Assembly (NCBI GenBank): GCA_003280025.1
Contig: QCGD01000008.1
Span: forward strand, 31,711-95,710
Length of the DNA: 64,000 nucleotides
Source of the DNA: Prochlorococcus sp. AG-363-P06
GTDB lineage: Bacteria; Cyanobacteriota; Cyanobacteriia; PCC-6307; Cyanobiaceae
Direction of reading: 5' to 3'
Shown: one piece after another, positions 48,154 to 59,280 of the stretch
Numbering within the stretch: position 1 is the stretch's first letter
Layout: each line of letters begins with the position of its first letter
Made by a program: the position numbers and the translations under genes
Notes under the pieces: model-generated
Told to the model about the DNA's origin: nothing
The model's input: only the letters and a program-made list of their open reading frames with translations
Databases searched by the model: none

Positions 48154-49503
48154 TCAAGGTTTCTTTGCCTCCCAATTTTCTATATTTACTTGCTTAGTTC
48201 TTGAGATTGCTAATGAATTATCTTTGGAGTCTTTTGTGATTACGGAACCAGCGCCTGTTGTTACTGATTCTCCGAGATTAATAGGCGCAACAAAAACTGT
48301 ATTTGCTCCAATACGGGAATTCTTACCAATTTTTGTTTGATGCTTTTTCTGACCATCAAAATTTGCAGTAATAGTTCCTGCCCCAATATTGGTAAAACTT
48401 CCAATAATAGAATCTCCAATATAACTTAAATGGTTTACTTTAGATTTTTCTTCTATCTGACTATTTTTTATTTCAACAAAATTACCGATTTTGCTATAAG
48501 AAGATATTTTGGAGTTAGGTCTTATATGACTATAGGGGCCAATTTTTATATTATCCATTATATGTGAATCATAAACAGAGGAATTTGAGATTTCGCAATG
48601 TAATCCCACATTAGAATTTTCAATAAAAGTATTTGGACCAATAACACAATTATTAAATATTTTGGTGCTTCCTCTTATATGTGTATTAGCCTCTATGATT
48701 ACATCTTTTCCAATCTCGGCTTCTTCACTAATTGAACAACTTGCTTTATTTATAAAAGTTACGCCATTCAGCATATGCATTTCTTTTATTGAATTCTGAA
48801 TAATTTCTTCGCATTTTGATAGTTGAATTCTATTATTAATTCCTTGAAGCTCTCCATTATCTTCTACCTCTAGACTTAAGGAATTCTTTAACAAAGATAC
48901 TGTATCTGTTAAGTAAATTTCTTTCTGATTATTATTGCTTTGCAAGGTAAGTATTATTTTTGACAGATTTTCCCAGTTAAAACAGTAAACACCTGCATTT
49001 ATTAATAGATTTAGTCGTTCTTGATCATTGCAATCTTTCTCTTCAACAATTCTTTCTATAAAATCCCCATTTAAAAAAACTCTGCCATAACCATGAGGAT
49101 TTTTTTTCTTTGTTGTGATTAAAGAAACATCTGCCTTTTTTGAATCATGTAAATTTAAAAGCTTTTTTAGAGTCTTAGGCTTGATGAGTGGAACATCTCC
49201 ATTCAGTACCAAAAGTCTCCCTTTATTTTTTTTTACTTCTCTACAAAGTACCTGGATAGCATGACCAGTTCCTGATTGAGGGTTTTGAATAATAAAATGG
49301 ATTTTGTTATTGTTTGGGATTGACTCTTGTACTTCTTTTGCTTTGTGCCCAATAATTACGAAAATTTTATCAGGATTTAATTCAACACATGAATTAATTA
49401 CTCTCTGCAAAAGACTTTTGCCAGAAATTTTATGTAAAACCTTAGGCAATGAGCTTTCCATTCTAGTGCCCTTGCCTGCGGCCAATATAGCAACACTTAA
49501 CAT
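48154..49503 (-). CDS. glmU: Bifunctional GlmU (uridyltransferase/acetyltransferase)
   Basis: Makes UDP-N-acetylglucosamine for peptidoglycan and lipopolysaccharide. The 449-aa protein has an N-terminal pyrophosphorylase domain with [18 protein letters not shown] (6-23; GxGTRM...K) and [12 protein letters not shown]. The C-terminal left-handed beta-helix of hexapeptide repeats starts at about 250 and includes [15 protein letters not shown] and [18 protein letters not shown]. Full length. It is convergent with murF and in the same orientation as the MnmC-like gene upstream. Confidence 0.97.
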   Translation of the reverse strand: MLSVAILAAGKGTRMESSLPKVLHKISGKSLLQRVINSCVELNPDKIFVIIGHKAKEVQESIPNNNKIHFIIQNPQSGTGHAIQVLCREVKKNKGRLLVLNGDVPLIKPKTLKKLLNLHDSKKADVSLITTKKKNPHGYGRVFLNGDFIERIVEEKDCNDQERLNLLINAGVYCFNWENLSKIILTLQSNNNQKEIYLTDTVSLLKNSLSLEVEDNGELQGINNRIQLSKCEEIIQNSIKEMHMLNGVTFINKASCSISEEAEIGKDVIIEANTHIRGSTKIFNNCVIGPNTFIENSNVGLHCEISNSSVYDSHIMDNIKIGPYSHIRPNSKISSYSKIGNFVEIKNSQIEEKSKVNHLSYIGDSIIGSFTNIGAGTITANFDGQKKHQTKIGKNSRIGANTVFVAPINLGESVTTGAGSVITKDSKDNSLAISRTKQVNIENWEAKKP

Positions 49504-49550
49504 AATTTTTAAAATATATATCTAAATTTAACTCTTGAAGGTCGAATTCG

Positions 49551-50432
49551 TCATTTCCACTTTTCTCGCCATTTTTTTGTAGAACTCATATTTGATAAAA
49601 ATTGCTCTTTCAATCTTTCTTTAATGATATCTTCTGCTTTTGAATTTAAATCAGGGTCTCTATAAGGAATACTTGCTTTGGTTAACAGATGTTCTTCTTC
49701 CATAGGAGATAACTTAGCAAAGTATAAGTTATTTTGAAATTTGTTTTTAGAGAAGTTTGCTATTGCAACTGTACCTTGACTCCAATGATTCTCTGAAGCT
49801 GAATTTGACTTAATACTAAAAAGTTCTAAGCCAAGATTTCTTAATGTCATTCTAACTGCAGCTGAGGAGGAGTAAGTTATTAAATAGCCTTTAGGATTAA
49901 GTTTTTTTGTAACCTTAGATAAGAATTCAAAAGTCCAAACTTGAGGACACTTTTGTGGGGAGAAACCGTCTAAATAAATTAAATCAAATTTGATACTAGG
50001 AGGAATATTATTGATTTGCTCTCTTGCTTCTCCCCAAAGAATTTTACATTTGAAAAATTGATCTTCAAATTGATTCTTTTGATATAAAAAATCGAAAATT
50101 TTGGAAACTTTTGGATGCCATAATTTTAGAAAAGAATTATTCTTTAAGGAATATTCCAAAGGCTTTTTATCAATTTCTAGAGCATACCAATTTAATGAAG
50201 AATGTTGTTTAATTAAATCACTAAATAATGAAGCCGAATTATATCCAATCCCAAAACAAATATCTAATACGTTAATAGATTTATTCTTGAATCTATGCAA
50301 ACCTGAAGGGTTTGTAAATTTAATTTTTGTTTCCTCAAGAGCCCCTTTAAGACTATGGAAGTTCTCTTGAAAAAATAAACTTCTTAATGAATAACTTCCA
50401 TCTTTTGTTAATACTTCAATTAATTCTGACAA
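49551..50432 (-). CDS. MnmC-type tRNA methyltransferase (DUF752), stand-alone
   Basis: A 293-aa SAM-dependent methyltransferase with motif I LDICFGIGYNSA (56-67), the MnmC(m)-type LIYLDGFSPQKCPQVW and a YLITYSSSAAVRMTLRNLGLE segment. It resembles the methyltransferase half of MnmC, which completes 5-methylaminomethyl-uridine at tRNA position 34. The FAD oxidase half of the E. coli fusion is absent, as in stand-alone MnmC2-like proteins. It starts 16 bp after aroA and overlaps nothing. Confidence 0.82.
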   Translation of the reverse strand: MSELIEVLTKDGSYSLRSLFFQENFHSLKGALEETKIKFTNPSGLHRFKNKSINVLDICFGIGYNSASLFSDLIKQHSSLNWYALEIDKKPLEYSLKNNSFLKLWHPKVSKIFDFLYQKNQFEDQFFKCKILWGEAREQINNIPPSIKFDLIYLDGFSPQKCPQVWTFEFLSKVTKKLNPKGYLITYSSSAAVRMTLRNLGLELFSIKSNSASENHWSQGTVAIANFSKNKFQNNLYFAKLSPMEEEHLLTKASIPYRDPDLNSKAEDIIKERLKEQFLSNMSSTKKWREKWK

Positions 50433-50448
50433 GAAATTTGTTTTTAAT

Positions 50449-51765
50449 TTAATTAGTTAGCTTGGCAAGGTCATCCCAAAAGGTTGGGTAAGAGACGTTA
50501 GATGCATTTGCTCTAGAGATTTTTGAGGAACCTTTTGCAAGAAGTGATGCTATGGCAAGACTCATTGCTACACGATGATCAGTCTCACTATCTACTTCAG
50601 CTGCATTAAATTTGGATTCTCCAGTAATAATTAATCCGTCCTCCTTTTCTGAAATTTTTGCACCAAACTTTCGTAATTGTCTTGCCATCACTTTTAATCT
50701 GTCAGTTTCTTTAACTCTTAATTCCTTTGCATCTTTAATCTCTGAGACTCCCTGACAAAAACAGGCCGCTACTGTAAGAATAGGGATTTCATCTATAAGC
50801 TTTGGGAGAATATCTCCTTCTATGGTAAAAGCTCTTAAATTATTTGCAGTTTTTACATTAATAGATCCAATTGGCTCTCCAGCAATAATTGATTTTTCTA
50901 CTATTTCATAGTTGCATCCCATTGCATCCATAACATTTAATATTCCTGTTCTAGTTGGATTTAATCCAATATTTTTAATTAAAACTTCTGAATTAGGAAC
51001 TATTGATGCAGCAATCATCCAGAAAGCTGCAGAGCTGATATCCCCAGGAATTAAGATTTTTTGTCCAATTAATGGTTTCCCTGGCTTAATAACTATATTC
51101 CTTCCTAATTCACCTCTTATCTCAATATCTGCTCCAAATGCTTTTAACATTCTTTCCGTATGATCTCTTGAAGATGCTGGCTCGATAACAGAAGTAGATC
51201 CAGATGCTTTAAGACCCGCTAATAATATTGCAGATTTTACTTGGGCACTAGCTACTGGGGTCCCAATTACACAGCCTTTAAGTTTATTCCCTCCAATTGA
51301 AATTGGAGCTTTGCTACCGTTCTCTCTCCCAAAAATCCTGCCACCCATCAAAGATAATGGTTTGCTAACTCTCCCCATTGGTCTGTCATTGAGAGAATTA
51401 TCTCCAATTAAGATAAAATTCTTACCTTCTTGCCCTGCCAATAACCCCATCAATAATCTCATTGTAGTCCCCGAATTTCCACAATTGAGAATTTCTTTGG
51501 GTTCTTTAAAACTATCGAGACCAGAGCTAGATATCTTAAAAGGTTCATTTTCTTTTATCTGTGGAATATTTATACCCAATTTCCTAAGACAATCAGCAGT
51601 TGAAAGTGGATCTTCAGAATGTAAAAAACCCTCAATAAGAGTTTCACCTTCTGCAATACTCCCAATTATCAAGGCTCTGTGTGAGATAGACTTGTCCCCA
51701 GGTACTTTTATTTTTCCTTTTAAATTCCCCCCACCTTTCACTGTGCGGATATTATTCATATTCAA
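50449..51765 (-). CDS. aroA: 3-phosphoshikimate 1-carboxyvinyltransferase (EPSP synthase)
   Basis: Transfers enolpyruvate from PEP to shikimate 3-phosphate in aromatic amino acid synthesis. The 438-aa protein has [14 protein letters not shown] (21-34), [47 protein letters not shown] with the catalytic Asp, and RVKETDRL. A second in-frame ATG 6 bp downstream is an alternative start. Divergent from comB. Confidence 0.97.
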   Translation of the reverse strand: MNMNNIRTVKGGGNLKGKIKVPGDKSISHRALIIGSIAEGETLIEGFLHSEDPLSTADCLRKLGINIPQIKENEPFKISSSGLDSFKEPKEILNCGNSGTTMRLLMGLLAGQEGKNFILIGDNSLNDRPMGRVSKPLSLMGGRIFGRENGSKAPISIGGNKLKGCVIGTPVASAQVKSAILLAGLKASGSTSVIEPASSRDHTERMLKAFGADIEIRGELGRNIVIKPGKPLIGQKILIPGDISSAAFWMIAASIVPNSEVLIKNIGLNPTRTGILNVMDAMGCNYEIVEKSIIAGEPIGSINVKTANNLRAFTIEGDILPKLIDEIPILTVAACFCQGVSEIKDAKELRVKETDRLKVMARQLRKFGAKISEKEDGLIITGESKFNAAEVDSETDHRVAMSLAIASLLAKGSSKISRANASNVSYPTFWDDLAKLTN

Positions 51766-51862
51766 ATTAATAATTGATTAAGTTTTTATAAATAATTAAT
51801 AAATATATTTTATCAATAAGTTTGGGTTTAAAAAAAAATATTCAAAGTAAGTAACTGTTTTC

Positions 51863-51868
51863 TATAAT
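51863..51868 (+). promoter_or_regulatory. Candidate -10 element for comB
   Basis: Perfect TATAAT 18 bp before the comB TTG start in the 120-bp aroA/comB divergent spacer. The implied leader is about 10 nt. The -35 region is not recognisable. Confidence 0.35.
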
Positions 51869-51885
51869 ATTTTTTAGAACAAAAT

Positions 51886-52617
51886 TTGATTATCAAACTA
51901 ACTTATTACCAAGTTGCGAATGATGTTCCAGAAATAAATCCTGATATTGCGGTAGTAATTGATGTTTTAAGGGCTACTACAACAATTTCTTGGGCTTTAA
52001 AAAATGGAGCTGATTCAATACAAGTTTTTGCAGATTTAGACTTGTTAAAAACATCTGCGATGAAATGGCCTGCTGATAAGAGACTACTGCTTGGGGAAAG
52101 AGGTGGAAAAAAAATTGATGGCTTTGACTTAGGGAATTCTCCTTTATCGGTAACAAAAGAAAATGTTCTTGGTAAAAGACTTTTTATGAGTACTACAAAT
52201 GGAACAAGAGCATTGAAAAAAGTTCAAAATGCAAAACATTTATTTGCTATGGGACTTCCAAATAGAAAGGCAGTTGCTGAAAAAATAATTTCATTAAATT
52301 TCGAAAATCTTTTAATACTTGGCAGTGGCTGGGAAGGATCATATTCCCTGGAGGATTCTCTAGCCGCAGGTGCACTAGCTTCATATTTGAAAACAAACTT
52401 TAATTATGAAGTAAATATTGCAAACGATGAATTACAAGCGGCCTTAGCACTTTGGTCCTTTTGGGAAAATGATATTTTACAATGCTTAAAGACAGCAACA
52501 CATGGCAAAAGATTGACAAGTCTTGGTGATTATGAGGATGATTTAAAATGTTGTTCTGAACTTGATTGTTTAGATATTGTCCCTACTCAAGTTGAAAGAG
52601 GTGTGATTCGTGCCTAA
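51886..52617 (+). CDS. comB: ComB-family 2-phosphosulfolactate phosphatase
   Basis: A 243-aa protein from a TTG start. The ComB signature AVVIDVLRATTTISWAL (22-38) is clear, with LGERGGKKIDGFDLGNSP and MSTTNGTRAL. ComB dephosphorylates phosphosulfolactate in archaeal coenzyme M synthesis; cyanobacteria keep the family without that cofactor, so the physiological substrate here is uncertain. The nitrilase gene follows 33 bp downstream. Confidence 0.88.
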   Translation: MIIKLTYYQVANDVPEINPDIAVVIDVLRATTTISWALKNGADSIQVFADLDLLKTSAMKWPADKRLLLGERGGKKIDGFDLGNSPLSVTKENVLGKRLFMSTTNGTRALKKVQNAKHLFAMGLPNRKAVAEKIISLNFENLLILGSGWEGSYSLEDSLAAGALASYLKTNFNYEVNIANDELQAALALWSFWENDILQCLKTATHGKRLTSLGDYEDDLKCCSELDCLDIVPTQVERGVIRA

Positions 52618-52650
52618 TAATTTACGAATTAGTTTTCTCGGAGTAAAGTC

Positions 52651-53478
52651 TTGACTGATTTTTTAGTAGCTGCACTGCAAATTACAAGTACTTCTAATCT
52701 AGAAGCAAACTTTACTGAAGCTGAAGAACAAATTGAATTAGCTTCAAGAAGAGGCGCAGAGTTAATTGGGTTGCCTGAGAACTTTGCTTTTTTAGGAGAA
52801 GATAATGAAAAGCTTAAATTAGCATCTGAATTGTCAATAAAGTGTACTAATTTTCTCAAAACTATGTCTCAGCGATATCAAGTTTTCCTTTTGGGAGGAG
52901 GATATCCAGTCCCTGCAGGTGATGATAGACATACCTTAAATCGCTCAGCACTTTTTGGTAAGGATGGACAGGTTTTGGCAAAATATGACAAAATTCATCT
53001 CTTTGATGTTGATTTACCAGATGGAAACTTATATAAGGAATCATCGACGATCTTATCTGGGACAGAATATCCTCCAGTTGTTGATGTTCCAGGATTATGC
53101 AAAATAGGGTTATCTATTTGTTACGATGTAAGATTCCCGGAACTTTATAGATACTTGTCTTCAAATGGTGCTGAACTAATTATGATTCCAGCTGCTTTCA
53201 CTGCTTTTACAGGAAAAGATCATTGGCAAATCTTACTTCAAGCAAGGGCAATTGAAAATACAGCATATGTAGTAGCTCCTGCACAAACAGGTATTCATTA
53301 TGGCAGAAGACAAAGTCATGGACATGCGATGGTTATAGACCCGTGGGGGACTGTTTTATCTGATGCAGGTAAAACACAGGGTGCTGCAATAGCTCCAGCT
53401 GATAAAGCAAGAGTAAAAAAGATTAGAGAACAGATGCCAAGCTTAAAACATAGAAAAAATAATTTGTTTGCAAATTAA
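52651..53478 (+). CDS. Nitrilase-superfamily amidohydrolase (Nit1/Nit2 type)
   Basis: A 275-aa C-N hydrolase from a TTG start. The catalytic triad is visible: Glu43 (LPENFAF), Lys111 (YDKIHLFDVD) and Cys154 (SICYDVRFPELYR). The pattern is closest to Nit1/Nit2-type proteins, several of which hydrolyse deaminated glutathione or omega-amides (family knowledge, not proven here). Its stop shares one base with the start of the amidase gene (TAATG), so the two are translationally linked. Confidence 0.88.
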   Translation: MTDFLVAALQITSTSNLEANFTEAEEQIELASRRGAELIGLPENFAFLGEDNEKLKLASELSIKCTNFLKTMSQRYQVFLLGGGYPVPAGDDRHTLNRSALFGKDGQVLAKYDKIHLFDVDLPDGNLYKESSTILSGTEYPPVVDVPGLCKIGLSICYDVRFPELYRYLSSNGAELIMIPAAFTAFTGKDHWQILLQARAIENTAYVVAPAQTGIHYGRRQSHGHAMVIDPWGTVLSDAGKTQGAAIAPADKARVKKIREQMPSLKHRKNNLFAN

Positions 53479-54563
53479 TGTCGAAGTTTTTTAAGAATAA
53501 ACTTTTCCGTTACTTATCTGTTCTTTTATTTTTTAATACTGCTATTTCTCCTGTTAAGTCATCCAGTGCTTTGGCAGCATGGGCTTTAAATTCTAATGGG
53601 TTTTTAGAATTAAGAACCAAATCAAATACTAATTTGGAAGCATACTTTCAGAAAGCCAGCGAAACATATGGCGATAGATTCTGGATAGATTTTCCTGGTG
53701 AACTAAAAACTCCTAGAACAATTAAAGGTAACGGCCCAATAAAAGAAATTAGATTAGGTAAACCCATTACAGGAAAAACAAGATTAGTTGTTGAATTTAC
53801 TGATGACACTAATATTAAACCTTTGACATGGCGCCTGATCGGATTAGATCAAAATAGATGGAAAATTAAATTATTTTCTACTCCAAATTCATTTAAGACT
53901 ATTGGTGAAGGTATCGTTAATAAAAAAAACATTGAAATTAAAACAAATCAAAAACCAAATTATGCAAACAAAAGAAATTATGATTATTTGAGATTACCTG
54001 ATATTAAGAAAAAAAAATATTTAGTTATTATCGATCCAGGCCATGGTGGACCTGATCCAGGAGCAATAGGTATTAGGGGGATAAGAGAAACAGATGTGGT
54101 ACTAGATGTTGCTAAAATAGTAAAAGAGTTGTTATCTGAGAAAGGTGTAATAGTAAGGTTAACTAGAAAAAGTGAAATAGATTTAGATTTGCCTCCAAGA
54201 GTTTCATTCGCTAATAGAACGGGTGCTGATATTTTTGTAAGTATTCATGCAAATGCTTCACAAGGTAAAAAAAGAAATATTAATGGTCTAGAAACTTTTT
54301 ACTATAGAGGATGGAGAGGTAGACTACTGGCTAAAAGAATTCAAAAACATATTTTAAGAGTTTCCCCTGGTAGCCCTGATAGAGGGGTTAAACAAGGAAG
54401 ATTCTACGTTATTAAAAATACTAGAATGCCTGCAGTATTAGTAGAAATTGGTTTTCTCACAGGAAGATTAGATGCAAGAAGACTAGAGCAATCTATTCAT
54501 CGTAAAAGAATAGCTTATGCAATTGCAAAAGGCATACTTGAATATCTTTCTAAAGTAGGGTGA
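53478..54563 (+). CDS. N-acetylmuramoyl-L-alanine amidase (AmiC-like)
   Basis: An exported peptidoglycan hydrolase (361 aa). A Sec-type signal sequence (about 1-34) precedes an AMIN domain (about 40-150) and an Amidase_3 domain with zinc ligands His189 (IDPGHGGPDPGA), Glu204 (RETDVV) and His257 (SIHANAS), and catalytic Glu323 (LVEIGFLTG). It separates daughter cells. Its last 4 bp overlap the murI GTG start (GTGA), so nitrilase, amidase and murI form a coupled set. Confidence 0.93.
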   Translation: MSKFFKNKLFRYLSVLLFFNTAISPVKSSSALAAWALNSNGFLELRTKSNTNLEAYFQKASETYGDRFWIDFPGELKTPRTIKGNGPIKEIRLGKPITGKTRLVVEFTDDTNIKPLTWRLIGLDQNRWKIKLFSTPNSFKTIGEGIVNKKNIEIKTNQKPNYANKRNYDYLRLPDIKKKKYLVIIDPGHGGPDPGAIGIRGIRETDVVLDVAKIVKELLSEKGVIVRLTRKSEIDLDLPPRVSFANRTGADIFVSIHANASQGKKRNINGLETFYYRGWRGRLLAKRIQKHILRVSPGSPDRGVKQGRFYVIKNTRMPAVLVEIGFLTGRLDARRLEQSIHRKRIAYAIAKGILEYLSKVG

Positions 54564-55354
54564 AACTAAAAGTAGGTATTTTTGATAGTGGTATAGGAGG
54601 GTTTACGATCCTTAATTCTTTACTAAAAACTCGTAAGGATGTTGAAGTTTTTTATTTGGCTGATACAAAAAGAACACCTTACGGAAATAAAAACTTTAAT
54701 GAGATAAGATCCATAGCAAAAGAGATTTGTAACTGGTTTGAAGATAAGAATTTGGATGCCCTATTGATAGCTTGTAATACTACTAATGCGTGTGCACTTG
54801 ATATTTTAGAAACAAACTTAAAAATCCCTTGTTTTGATCTTATAAACTCTGTTTCAGATATAGTTAGTAAGGAAATTATTGGTGTCTTAGCAACACCTAC
54901 AACAGTAAGATCCTCATACTATAAAAAGGCGATAAATCTTAAAAAAGAAAATTTTGTTATTTTTCAACAAGAATGTCCTGAATTCGTATCAGAAATTGAA
55001 AAAAGTAAACTAAATATAAAGAGGATTAATTTACTTTCAGATTATTATTTAAGTTCACTTTTGAAAAAGAATATTCAAGAATTAATACTTGGATGCAGCC
55101 ATTATCCTTTAATTTATGACGTTTTAAGAAATAAGGTAGACCCAAATATAAATATCATTGACCCATCAAATGCTTTAATAAAAAAATTTAATGAATTTTT
55201 CTTAATTCCAAGAAATTCTTGCTATGATTATATCTCTTACAATAATGTGAGGTTTTTTGTTACTGCAGAAAACGAAGAATTTTCCCAAAAATTAAAATAT
55301 TGGTTGGAAATTAATAAAGAAATTCGGTTAGTTAACCTCCCAAGCAATGATTGA
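54560..55354 (+). CDS. murI: Glutamate racemase
   Basis: Makes D-glutamate for peptidoglycan. The 264-aa protein begins with a GTG overlapping the amidase stop by 4 bp. Landmarks: GIFDSGIGGFTIL (6-18), catalytic Cys72 in IACNTTNA, catalytic Cys179 in ILGCSHYPL, and ADTKRTPYGNK. Full length. The prenyl synthase gene follows 27 bp later. Confidence 0.95.
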   Translation: MKLKVGIFDSGIGGFTILNSLLKTRKDVEVFYLADTKRTPYGNKNFNEIRSIAKEICNWFEDKNLDALLIACNTTNACALDILETNLKIPCFDLINSVSDIVSKEIIGVLATPTTVRSSYYKKAINLKKENFVIFQQECPEFVSEIEKSKLNIKRINLLSDYYLSSLLKKNIQELILGCSHYPLIYDVLRNKVDPNINIIDPSNALIKKFNEFFLIPRNSCYDYISYNNVRFFVTAENEEFSQKLKYWLEINKEIRLVNLPSND

Positions 55355-55381
55355 TTCTTTAATATATGTAAGAGGCCAAAC

Positions 55382-56353
55382 ATGAATACAGTAACAGAAC
55401 TACTACAACCAGTTGAAAATGATCTTGATGATCTTATCCTTGAACTGAAAAACTTAATTGGAGCTGGGCATCCAATTCTTCAAGCTGCAGCAGAACACCT
55501 TTTTAGTGCTGGTGGAAAGAGGTTAAGACCGGGCATAGTTTTATTGATTTCAAGAGCTATTTCTCCTCAGATTAATTTGAAAACTAAACACAAAAGGCTT
55601 GCGGAAATCACTGAAATGATTCATACAGCCTCCTTAGTTCATGATGATGTTGTTGATGAGGCCTCTACAAGGAGAGGTGTTGATACTGTACATAGTAGAT
55701 TTAATACTAGAGTGGCTGTGCTTGCAGGAGATTTTTTATTTGCTCAAGCTAGTTGGCATTTGGCAAACCTTGATAATGTAAATGTAGTTAAATTGCTCAG
55801 TAGAGTAATAATGGATTTGGCAGAAGGTGAAATAAAACAAAACTTGAATAGATTTGATTCTGGTCAAACTTTTTCTAAATATCTCAATAAAAGCTACTGC
55901 AAAACTGCTTCTTTAATAGCTAACAGTTGTAAGGCTGCGGGAGTTTTAAGTAATTTAGATGATCAAAAATTAACTTCGTTGTATGAATTTGGTAAAAATA
56001 TTGGATTAGCTTTCCAAGTCGTTGATGACATTCTCGATTTCACAGGAAACGATAAACAATTAGGAAAGCCTGCTGTAAGTGATCTTGCTAGTGGATATCT
56101 TACTGCTCCAGTTTTATATGCTTTAGAAGAAAATAAGAATTTGTCTTTTCTAATCAATAGAGAACTTGTTGAGAAGGATGATTTAAATAATGCTCTAAAT
56201 ATTATTATGAATTCTAATGCTATTGAAAGCTCTAGAAAATTAGCTGAAAAGTTTGCAATGCTTTCTAAAGAAGCAATATTGTGGCTTCCGGATTCAGAAT
56301 ATAAAAGAGCTTTAATGTCATTGCCAGAATTTGTTCTTAGCCGCCTTTATTAG
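55382..56353 (+). CDS. sds: Solanesyl (polyprenyl) diphosphate synthase
   Basis: A trans-prenyltransferase of 323 aa that makes the long side chain of plastoquinone. The aspartate-rich motifs are DDVVDE (88-93) and DDILDF (215-220), with GGKRLRPGI at 45-53. No bulky residue pair immediately precedes the first motif (LVHDD), consistent with a long product, but chain length cannot be settled from sequence. It follows murI on the same strand. Confidence 0.92.
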   Translation: MNTVTELLQPVENDLDDLILELKNLIGAGHPILQAAAEHLFSAGGKRLRPGIVLLISRAISPQINLKTKHKRLAEITEMIHTASLVHDDVVDEASTRRGVDTVHSRFNTRVAVLAGDFLFAQASWHLANLDNVNVVKLLSRVIMDLAEGEIKQNLNRFDSGQTFSKYLNKSYCKTASLIANSCKAAGVLSNLDDQKLTSLYEFGKNIGLAFQVVDDILDFTGNDKQLGKPAVSDLASGYLTAPVLYALEENKNLSFLINRELVEKDDLNNALNIIMNSNAIESSRKLAEKFAMLSKEAILWLPDSEYKRALMSLPEFVLSRLY

Positions 56354-56406
56354 ATTTTTTAATTTAAAGCAAAAATTTCTATTAAGTTTAATGAAAAATA
56401 TTATTC

Positions 56407-56412
56407 TATAGT
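56407..56412 (+). promoter_or_regulatory. Candidate -10 element for acs
   Basis: TATAGT in the 87-bp spacer between sds and acs, 28 bp before the acs ATG. Weak evidence. Confidence 0.25.
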
Positions 56413-56440
56413 CTAAATTTATTAAGAATAGCTTGGGTTA

Positions 56441-58423
56441 ATGTCACTAGATAAAAAGAATTCAATCAACAACATACTTGAAGAAAAGAGGCTTTTTCCT
56501 CCTTCAAAAGAATTCTCAGAAAAAGCAAATATTAAATCTCTCAATGAATTGCTTAGTTTAAAAAAACAAGCATTAGATAATCCTATAGATTTTTGGGAAT
56601 CTTATGCAAGGTCAGAGATTGATTGGTTTGAGCCATTCCAAACTGTTTTAGATAGCCAAAATGCGCCCTTTTTCAAGTGGTTTAAAGAGGGTAAATTAAA
56701 CATTACGTATAACTGCTTAGATAGACACATTAAAAATGGCAACGGAGGCAAAACAGCGTTGCTCTGGGAAGGTGAACCTGGAGATAGTAGAAAATATAAT
56801 TATAAAGAGCTTCTCAAAGAGGTATGCAAAGCTGCTAATGCATTAAAAGCAATAGGAGTTAGAAAAGGGGATTTGGTATGTATTTATATGCCAATGATTC
56901 CTGAAGCAATGTTCGCTATGCTTGCTTGTGCAAGAATTGGAGCTCCACATTCAGTTGTCTTTGGAGGCTTTTCTTCAGAAGCTTTAAAGGATAGATTAAT
57001 TGATGGAAATGCGAAATTTGTTATTACAGCAGATGGTGGCTTTCGAAAAGATAAGGTAATTGAGCTTAAAAATGCTGTTGATGCCGCAATTGACAGTGGA
57101 GCAAACAAAATTGTTGAAAAAGTAATTGTCGTTCAAAGAACTAAAAAAAATATTTCGATGGTAAACAATAGGGATTTCTGGTGGCACGAATTATTAAAGG
57201 ATCAAAAAGAATGGTGTGAACCCGAAGTGATGAATAGCGAAGATAGACTATTTGTTCTTTATACTTCGGGATCTACTGGAAAACCAAAAGGTGTTGTTCA
57301 CACTACTGGTGGTTACAACCTATGGTCGCATTTAACATTTAAATGGATTTTTGATATAAAAAATGAAGACATATATTGGTGTACTGCAGATGTTGGGTGG
57401 ATCACAGGCCATAGTTATATAGTTTATGGACCCTTATCTAATGGTGCTACCACCCTCATGTATGAGGGTGTTCCAAGACCATCTAATTTAGGTGCTTTTT
57501 GGGAAATTATTCAAAAATATAAGGTTACGATTTTCTACACTGCGCCAACGGCAATAAGAGCATTCATGAGGTCTGGACGTGAAATTCCTGATAAATATGA
57601 TTTAGAGAGCCTTAGACTTTTGGGTACAGTTGGAGAACCCATTAATCCCGAAGCATGGATCTGGTATAGAGATGTAATAGGGAAGAACAAATGCCCTATT
57701 GTGGATACTTGGTGGCAAACTGAAACTGGCGGTATAATGATTAGCCCTTTGCCGGGAGCTGTTTCTACAAAACCAGGTTCAGCTACTTACTCCTTACCAG
57801 GAATTGAAGTTGAGGTCGTAGATAAACATGGAGAAAAGGTGATGGAGAACCAGGGAGGATATTTGATTGTTAAAAAACCTTGGCCTGGAATGATGCGCAC
57901 CATTCATGGAAACTCTGATAGATACTTAGAGAGTTATTGGGAATATATTTCTTTTAAAGGTGAAAGGAATGTATATTTTGCAGGAGATGGAGCACGTATT
58001 GATGACGACGGATATATTTGGATTATGGGAAGAGTTGATGATGTCATAAGTGTGTCAGGCCATCGATTGGGAACTATGGAAATAGAGTCAGCTTTGGTCA
58101 GTCATAAATCAGTTGCGGAAGCTGCGGTTGTTGGTAAAAAAGATGATTTAAAAGGTGAAGTTATAGTTGCATTTGTATCTTTAGAAAAAAACGTAAATAG
58201 TTCTTCAGAATTAGCAGATGACTTAAAGAAACATGTTGTTAAAGAGATTGGAATTATTGCTAGGCCAGAAAAAATAATAATTTCTGATTCTCTCCCTAAA
58301 ACCCGAAGTGGAAAAATTATGAGGAGAATTTTGAGATCCTTGGCCGCTGGAGAAAAAATTAGTGGAGATATAAGTACCCTTGAAGATAGTTCTGTCTTAG
58401 AAGAATTAAAGGAAAAAACCTAA
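56441..58423 (+). CDS. acs: Acetyl-CoA synthetase
   Basis: An adenylate-forming enzyme (660 aa) converting acetate, ATP and CoA to acetyl-CoA. Landmarks: the N-terminal ACS region with [16 protein letters not shown], the P-loop-like [12 protein letters not shown] (274-285), WWQTETGG, and the C-terminal [13 protein letters not shown] with catalytic Lys625. Full length. Its last 4 bp overlap the end of the convergent DUF1350 gene. Confidence 0.96.
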   Translation: MSLDKKNSINNILEEKRLFPPSKEFSEKANIKSLNELLSLKKQALDNPIDFWESYARSEIDWFEPFQTVLDSQNAPFFKWFKEGKLNITYNCLDRHIKNGNGGKTALLWEGEPGDSRKYNYKELLKEVCKAANALKAIGVRKGDLVCIYMPMIPEAMFAMLACARIGAPHSVVFGGFSSEALKDRLIDGNAKFVITADGGFRKDKVIELKNAVDAAIDSGANKIVEKVIVVQRTKKNISMVNNRDFWWHELLKDQKEWCEPEVMNSEDRLFVLYTSGSTGKPKGVVHTTGGYNLWSHLTFKWIFDIKNEDIYWCTADVGWITGHSYIVYGPLSNGATTLMYEGVPRPSNLGAFWEIIQKYKVTIFYTAPTAIRAFMRSGREIPDKYDLESLRLLGTVGEPINPEAWIWYRDVIGKNKCPIVDTWWQTETGGIMISPLPGAVSTKPGSATYSLPGIEVEVVDKHGEKVMENQGGYLIVKKPWPGMMRTIHGNSDRYLESYWEYISFKGERNVYFAGDGARIDDDGYIWIMGRVDDVISVSGHRLGTMEIESALVSHKSVAEAAVVGKKDDLKGEVIVAFVSLEKNVNSSSELADDLKKHVVKEIGIIARPEKIIISDSLPKTRSGKIMRRILRSLAAGEKISGDISTLEDSSVLEELKEKT

Positions 58424-59187
58424 ATTGAATCTTCAATTAAATTAGAAATTTTTTTAATAGTATTTCTTTTTAAATTATCATCAGCCCAATCACCTAAGAG
58501 ATTTTCTCTTAATCCAGCACTCGCAATAATAGTATGTGAACCTTTTAGTATTATCCCTTTTGAATTATCTTCCTTTCTTGCTTTAAGATAAAAAAGTAAT
58601 TTATCTGTTTGATCTAATTCGTCTGATTTGAATTTTATTAGCAAATTATTTTTTTGATTATAAGTTTGTTCAATTATTCTCAAGGTTCTATTTGGACTTG
58701 GACTGAATTCACTCTTGAAGTCTAATTGTTCAGATAATTTTTTTAATAAAGGAATAGAATTACTAGCACTGAAGTTATTAAAACTTATAGATATGAATTT
58801 TTCGCAATTTCTTCCACCATCAGGGGAAATTAAATGAAGTTTGCAACCAAGGCTATGACCAATTCTTATTGAGGGAATTGATACACCTATCCTTTTTGAT
58901 AATGATCTTCGACAATTTTTAAAATCTTTCCATGCTTTTATAGCAATTTCTTGGTGGTCAAATTGTGGAGTGTAATTATATGCGTGTACTGCATAATTTT
59001 TATTTATTAAGCTCTTTATAAATCTTCTATAAGTTAAATCCGGCTTAGATGCTAGATAACTTCCACCAATAAATTCTATAATCTTCTTTGGATTTGAAGG
59101 CCAATAGCAATAGTTGTTATATTGATATTTTGCAAAAGTCATTTCTATATTTTTATTCAAAGTGTTTTTAGAATAATTTTTAAACAA
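58420..59187 (-). CDS. DUF1350-family alpha/beta-hydrolase-like protein
   Basis: A 255-aa protein with a DUF1350-like pattern: [34 protein letters not shown] (landmarks [13 protein letters not shown] and YRRF) and [12 protein letters not shown], where Ser112 sits in a GxSxG-like elbow. A His is seen near GSHTII. This cyanobacterial/plastid family has no known enzymatic activity. The start may be the ATG at 59142 (Met16), since the first 15 residues look unlike the family. Convergent to acs with a 4-bp overlap. Confidence 0.75.
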   Translation of the reverse strand: MFKNYSKNTLNKNIEMTFAKYQYNNYCYWPSNPKKIIEFIGGSYLASKPDLTYRRFIKSLINKNYAVHAYNYTPQFDHQEIAIKAWKDFKNCRRSLSKRIGVSIPSIRIGHSLGCKLHLISPDGGRNCEKFISISFNNFSASNSIPLLKKLSEQLDFKSEFSPSPNRTLRIIEQTYNQKNNLLIKFKSDELDQTDKLLFYLKARKEDNSKGIILKGSHTIIASAGLRENLLGDWADDNLKRNTIKKISNLIEDSI

Positions 59188-59280
59188 AAAAATTCTGATT
59201 GATTATATTTTTTAATAATTATTAATTTAAAAGAAAAAATTATTAAATGCGTCAATATAAAATAGAGATTTTTAAATAAT

